Source of the DNA: Mangrovicella endophytica
GTDB taxonomy: Bacteria > Pseudomonadota > Alphaproteobacteria > Rhizobiales > Rhizobiaceae
Assembly (NCBI RefSeq): GCF_002893625.1
Contig: NZ_PKMZ01000003.1
Location: 248,001-312,000 of the forward strand
DNA length: 64,000 bases
Direction: 5' to 3'
The position numbers were made by a program, and so were the translations under genes. Shown here piece after piece: positions 61,247-64,000 of the stretch. The stretch's first letter is position 1; the number at the start of each line of letters is the position of its first letter. The notes under the pieces were generated by a model that was not told where the DNA came from, ran no database searches, and worked only from the letters and a program-made list of their open reading frames with translations.

Positions 61247-62805
61247 GCAACGATACGGACCGCCTCGCCCGCGAGGCCGAACAGCATCGCTCCAGCGTGG
61301 ACGCGACGATTGATGAGCTGAAGCAGCGTTTCTCCGTCGGCCAGATCGTCGATGAGCTCTCCGGCTATGTCCGTGAAGGGCAGGGCGCCGATCTCGTCAA
61401 GAATATCGGCCGGCAGGCGCGCGACAATCCCCTGGCGCTGGGCCTTGTCGGAGCAGGTATCGCCTGGCTGATGCTGGGTGACGGCGTTCGCAACGAGAGC
61501 CGGCGTCTGCGCGACCGCTACGACGAGTGGCGCGGCGAGGATGACACGGATTTCGAACGGGCCTTCCCGGCCGGCCGCTACGAGGGCGGGCGCGGTCAAG
61601 GCTATCCTGGCGACGGCACCCTCAACGAGCGCGAGGCGCGTGGCTATGGCTCTGCCTATGGCTCGGGTCGCTCCGACTACGGGGAGGACATGGCGCATGA
61701 CGTGCGCCAGCGTCGCGACGCCTCCCGTTACGTCACGCCCGGCAGCTCGGCCGGCGAGGCTGGCAGTGTCGGCTATGTCGGCCCGTCGAGCGGCTCGTCC
61801 GGTGGTCAGGGCAGCAACCTTGGCGGCTCGGCGTCCTCGGCCTTCAGCAGCGCGGCGGACCGGGCGCGTGACGCCGCGGCCGGTGTCAGGGATGCTGCGG
61901 GTTCGGCAGGTAGCCGCCTGTCCGGCGCGGCCTCCTCGGCAGGCTCGGCCGTATCGGGCGCCTATGGCTCGGCTTCCGATGCCGTCTCCAGCGCGGCCTC
62001 GTCCGCAGGATCGGCGCTCGGCCACGCGGCCGGCAGCGCCTCCGATGCGATGAACCGGGCCAGCCAGGCGACGATGGATGCAGCCGGCAACCTCCGCGAT
62101 ACCGCATCGCGCTATGGGCACGATGCTCGCGATGCTGCGATGCAGGGCGCCCGTTATGTCGGCAACCAGGCCTATCGCGGCGGCCGCCAGATCCGCAGGA
62201 GCGTCCTCGACACCTTTACCGAGGAGCCGCTGGTGATCGGTGCCATCGCCGTTGCGATCGGTGCTGCCATCGGTGCCGCTCTCCCCTCCACGCGCCGCGA
62301 GGACGAGTGGATGGGCGAGACGCGCGACCGGCTGCGCGACCAGGCCTATGACTACGGCCGCGAGGCCGTCGACACGGCGCAGGACGTCGCGAAGAAGACC
62401 TATGAAGCGGCCTCCGAGGAGGCTAGCAACAAGGGTCTCGTTCCCGAGCGCGGCGAAACCATCGCAGAGAAGGTCTCGGCCGTGGCCCAGGCTGCGCTCG
62501 ACACGGCCAAGTCGGAGGCAAAGAGCCGTGGGCTCGTTTCGGAGAACGGCGAAACCGTCGCTGAAAAGGTCTCTGCCGTAGCTCAGACGGCGATCGACAC
62601 GGCGAAGTCGGAGGCCAAGAGCGCCCTCGACAAGGCCGGCGACGCGGGAGAGGGCGATAACAAGAAGGATGGAAGCTCGAGTGCCAGCACGAGCGGAGCA
62701 TCGGCAGCCGGCTCGTCGTCCACAAGCGGCACGACGTCCCCGTCGGGTTCCGCGACGTCCGGTTCTTCCTCCTCCGATGGCAACAAGACGGGCGGCGGCA
62801 TCTAA
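61243..62805 (+). CDS. DUF3618-domain protein (nutrient-deprivation-induced type)
   Basis: 520 residues. The N-terminal DUF3618 domain is ADRAEQHRS-like (LAREAEQHRSSVDATIDELKQRFSVGQIVDELSGYVREGQGAD), followed by DNPLALGLVGAGIAWLMLGDG, a glycine-rich membrane helix. A long Ala/Ser/Gly-rich middle region contains repeated SAAS and RDAA patterns. A second helix (EEPLVIGAIAVAIGAAIGAALPSTRR) lies near 327-348; two 32-residue repeats follow (397-460), then a Ser/Gly/Thr tail. DUF3618 proteins in rhizobia are often annotated nutrient-deprivation-induced. Overlaps the holin-like gene by 4 nt. Confidence 0.83.
   Translation: MSNDTDRLAREAEQHRSSVDATIDELKQRFSVGQIVDELSGYVREGQGADLVKNIGRQARDNPLALGLVGAGIAWLMLGDGVRNESRRLRDRYDEWRGEDDTDFERAFPAGRYEGGRGQGYPGDGTLNEREARGYGSAYGSGRSDYGEDMAHDVRQRRDASRYVTPGSSAGEAGSVGYVGPSSGSSGGQGSNLGGSASSAFSSAADRARDAAAGVRDAAGSAGSRLSGAASSAGSAVSGAYGSASDAVSSAASSAGSALGHAAGSASDAMNRASQATMDAAGNLRDTASRYGHDARDAAMQGARYVGNQAYRGGRQIRRSVLDTFTEEPLVIGAIAVAIGAAIGAALPSTRREDEWMGETRDRLRDQAYDYGREAVDTAQDVAKKTYEAASEEASNKGLVPERGETIAEKVSAVAQAALDTAKSEAKSRGLVSENGETVAEKVSAVAQTAIDTAKSEAKSALDKAGDAGEGDNKKDGSSSASTSGASAAGSSSTSGTTSPSGSATSGSSSSDGNKTGGGI
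62434..62625 (+). repeat. Two tandem 96-nt repeats within the DUF3618 gene
   Basis: Units 62434-62529 and 62530-62625 encode GLVPERGETIAEKVSAVAQA... and GLVSENGETVAEKVSAVAQT..., each 32 residues. About 26 of 32 residues are the same. They look like a recent in-frame duplication of an amphipathic helix. Confidence 0.85.
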
Positions 62806-62830
62806 CGCCTGACGCCGAACCTCGACGGCG

Positions 62831-62866
62831 GCGTCCGCGGAAACCAGCTTCGCGGGCGCTTTCCTC
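62831..62866 (+). terminator. Terminator after the DUF3618 gene
   Basis: Stem GCGTCCGCG (62831-62839) / CGCGGGCGC (62851-62859), nine pairs with one G-T, an 11-nt loop, then TTTCCTCC. It lies 25 nt after the stop and before the promoter of the peptide gene. Confidence 0.65.
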
Positions 62867-62915
62867 CAAGCTGATGCCTATGCAGATGGAGGGAGCGAGA
62901 TTCCGGAAGGCTCGG

Positions 62916-62944
62916 GGAACTTCGCCCCCTCTTCACGGCTTATC
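62916..62944 (+). promoter_or_regulatory. GGAAC-N17-GCTTATC promoter of the small peptide gene
   Basis: GGAAC (62916-62920), 17 nt, GCTTATC (62938-62944), the same two elements and spacing as at 59799. It lies about 75 nt before the ATG of the 24-residue membrane peptide. Confidence 0.5.
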
Positions 62945-63021
62945 CCTACAACAACACGGTTGCACCCAGGAACCGTTGGTAAAATCCACGATGAGCCGCG
63001 AGACCGGCCAAGGAGACGGAC

Positions 63022-63096
63022 ATGAACGGAATTATCTACCTGATCGGCCTGATCGTCGTCATTCTCGCCATTCTCTCCTTCTTCGGTCTGCGCTGA
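63022..63096 (+). CDS. 24-residue single-helix membrane peptide
   Basis: The ATG at 63022 has an excellent AAGGAG site seven nt ahead. It encodes MNGIIYLIGLIVVILAILSF plus FGLR, one hydrophobic helix with a basic C-terminus, ending TGA. Too short for most gene finders. Its own terminator-bounded unit and GGAAC-type promoter support it. Similar MN-xx-YLIGL...FFGLR peptides occur in other alphaproteobacteria as far as I recall. Role unknown, probably a stress-induced inner-membrane peptide. Confidence 0.7.
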   Translation: MNGIIYLIGLIVVILAILSFFGLR

Positions 63097-63201
63097 GATC
63101 ATCAGGCCGGCGCCAGTCGTGAACGGGCGCTGAGACGACCGATGGGCTCAAGGCGGGCCTCCTGCTCGCCCGCCTGGCAGCGTATCCAAAGCCTCTCATG
63201 A

Positions 63202-63231
63202 AAAGCCCGGACGCGCGAGCATCCGGGCTTT
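63202..63231. terminator. Bidirectional terminator between the peptide gene and PBP1A
   Basis: Perfect ten-base stem AAAGCCCGGA (63202-63211) / TCCGGGCTTT (63222-63231) with a ten-base loop. T-runs on both strands fit the convergent layout: plus-strand peptide gene, minus-strand PBP1A gene. Confidence 0.8.
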
Positions 63232-63282
63232 CATCATATCACAGATAGGGTCGGACGAGACCCGTCCGCCGCACGTGCGGCT

Positions 63283-64000
63283 CTACTGCCCGAATAGGCG
63301 ACGGAAGAGCGAGCGGTCGCCATCGCGTCCGCCCACGGGACCCTCCAGAACCGCATCAGGCGGAAGCTGTTCGCGCCGCACGACAGGGGCTTCCTCGATG
63401 GCGCGGCGCGGCAGCGCCTGTGCCGTTGGCATGGAATAAGAGTCGCCGTCGGAGCCGGGTTCAGGTGGCAGCTCCTCTGAGGCGTAGTCGCCGGCCCCAT
63501 AGGGATCGACAGCACCACCCTCGGCGGTGAGCGGCTCCTGCGGCGCGCCGATCTGGTAATGACCCGGCAGCGGCATGGCCGGCAGGCCCTGATGCGCCGC
63601 ATTCATGAACTCGGCCCAGGCCTCGGCCGGCAGTGTGCCGCCGGTGACCTTCTTCATCGGCTTGCCGCTGTCATTGCCGAGCCAGACGCCGGTGGTCAGG
63701 TTGGCGGTGTAGCCGACGAACCAGGCGTCCTTGAAGTCCTGCGTGGTGCCGGTCTTGCCGGCCACCTGCCAGCCCTTGATCGCCGCCTTGCGCCCGGTGC
63801 CGGAGGTGACGACACCGCTCAGCATGGCGTTCATCATCCCCACGATGTCCTCGGTGACGATCACCGGCGGCACCTCGGCGCCGCGCTCGTAGAGCACCTT
63901 GCCGGCCTCGGTGGTGACGCGGTTCACGAGGTGCGGCGTCGCGAGATAGCCGCCATTGGCGAAGGGCGCGAAGGCGCTGGTCAGCTCCATCAGCGATACT
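63283..64000 (-). CDS. Penicillin-binding protein 1A, C-terminal part (cut by window)
   Basis: The last 239 residues of a class A PBP. The transpeptidase third motif AGKTGTTQDFKDAWFVGYTANLTTGVWLGND is intact, preceded by SLMELTSAFAPFANGGYLATPHLVNRV, standard for PBP1A. After the catalytic domain, an acidic/proline-rich tail of about 110 residues runs to the stop. The frame is open at base 64000, so the N-terminal glycosyltransferase and the Ser active site lie outside. It builds and crosslinks peptidoglycan. Confidence 0.92.
   Translation of the reverse strand, partial: VSLMELTSAFAPFANGGYLATPHLVNRVTTEAGKVLYERGAEVPPVIVTEDIVGMMNAMLSGVVTSGTGRKAAIKGWQVAGKTGTTQDFKDAWFVGYTANLTTGVWLGNDSGKPMKKVTGGTLPAEAWAEFMNAAHQGLPAMPLPGHYQIGAPQEPLTAEGGAVDPYGAGDYASEELPPEPGSDGDSYSMPTAQALPRRAIEEAPVVRREQLPPDAVLEGPVGGRDGDRSLFRRLFGQ

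Overview
The window is GC-rich chromosomal DNA from an alphaproteobacterium of the order Hyphomicrobiales (Rhizobiales). This is inferred from a frcBCA fructose importer with a ROK regulator, a RegB/RegA (ActS/ActR) redox pair, an MmcB-type repair protein, a rhizobial-type PmtA, GGAAC-type (EcfG-like) promoter motifs and DUF3618 stress genes. The family cannot be fixed from sequence alone; an Aurantimonadaceae-like genome is a guess. I see no rRNA, tRNA, CRISPR array, insertion sequence or prophage, and codon use looks uniform.

Layout. 1-1652: end of a lactate-utilisation operon (lutB partial, lutC). 1965-4356: a lytic transglycosylase, a glutathione transferase and an FMN reductase. 4714-17022: a 12-gene respiratory operon encoding an alternative complex III (actABCDEF), an unknown membrane protein, a SCO copper chaperone and a caa3-type, A2-class cytochrome oxidase (ctaC, ctaD, ctaE and subunit IV). 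Every junction overlaps, so the quinol:cytochrome c oxidoreductase and its oxidase appear to be made as one unit. 17071-19106: a two-gene blue-light/c-di-GMP unit (PAS-GGDEF-EAL plus BLUF). 19259-23107: an iron-chelate ABC importer with a divergent methyltransferase. 23266-27867: the fructose importer frcBCA and its ROK regulator.

27915-30640: a membrane-bound PQQ glucose dehydrogenase split into two genes. 30809-32406: a 5'-nucleotidase whose signal peptide is out of frame by one base. 32599-34909: betI-betA with a perfect BetI-type palindrome. 34952-36461: a Phd/FitB-type toxin-antitoxin pair coupled to a hemolysin III gene. 36568-38742: malate synthase G. 38846-43883: a TadG-like vWA protein, a ceramidase-fold protein, an L,D-transpeptidase, a CueR-type regulator, MmcB and an orphan secreted protein. 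43942-46058: RegA and RegB. 46169-52303: a YnjBCD-type ABC importer in one operon with the helicase HrpB.

52503-55970: an SDR oxidoreductase, an HdeD-family protein with a GGAAC promoter motif, an unknown two-gene unit, an FMN reductase and PmtA. 56177-59553: dnaJ and dnaK. 59959-63096: a stress-type envelope module (YqjD/YqjE-like plus DUF3618) and a 24-residue membrane peptide; both transcription units are preceded by the same GGAAC-N17-GCTTATC motif. 63283-64000: the C-terminal part of penicillin-binding protein 1A.

The genes suggest an aerobic, respiratory organism with flexible electron transport (ACIII-caa3, PQQ dehydrogenase, RegBA redox control), osmoprotectant synthesis from choline, blue-light sensing linked to c-di-GMP, and general stress regulation.
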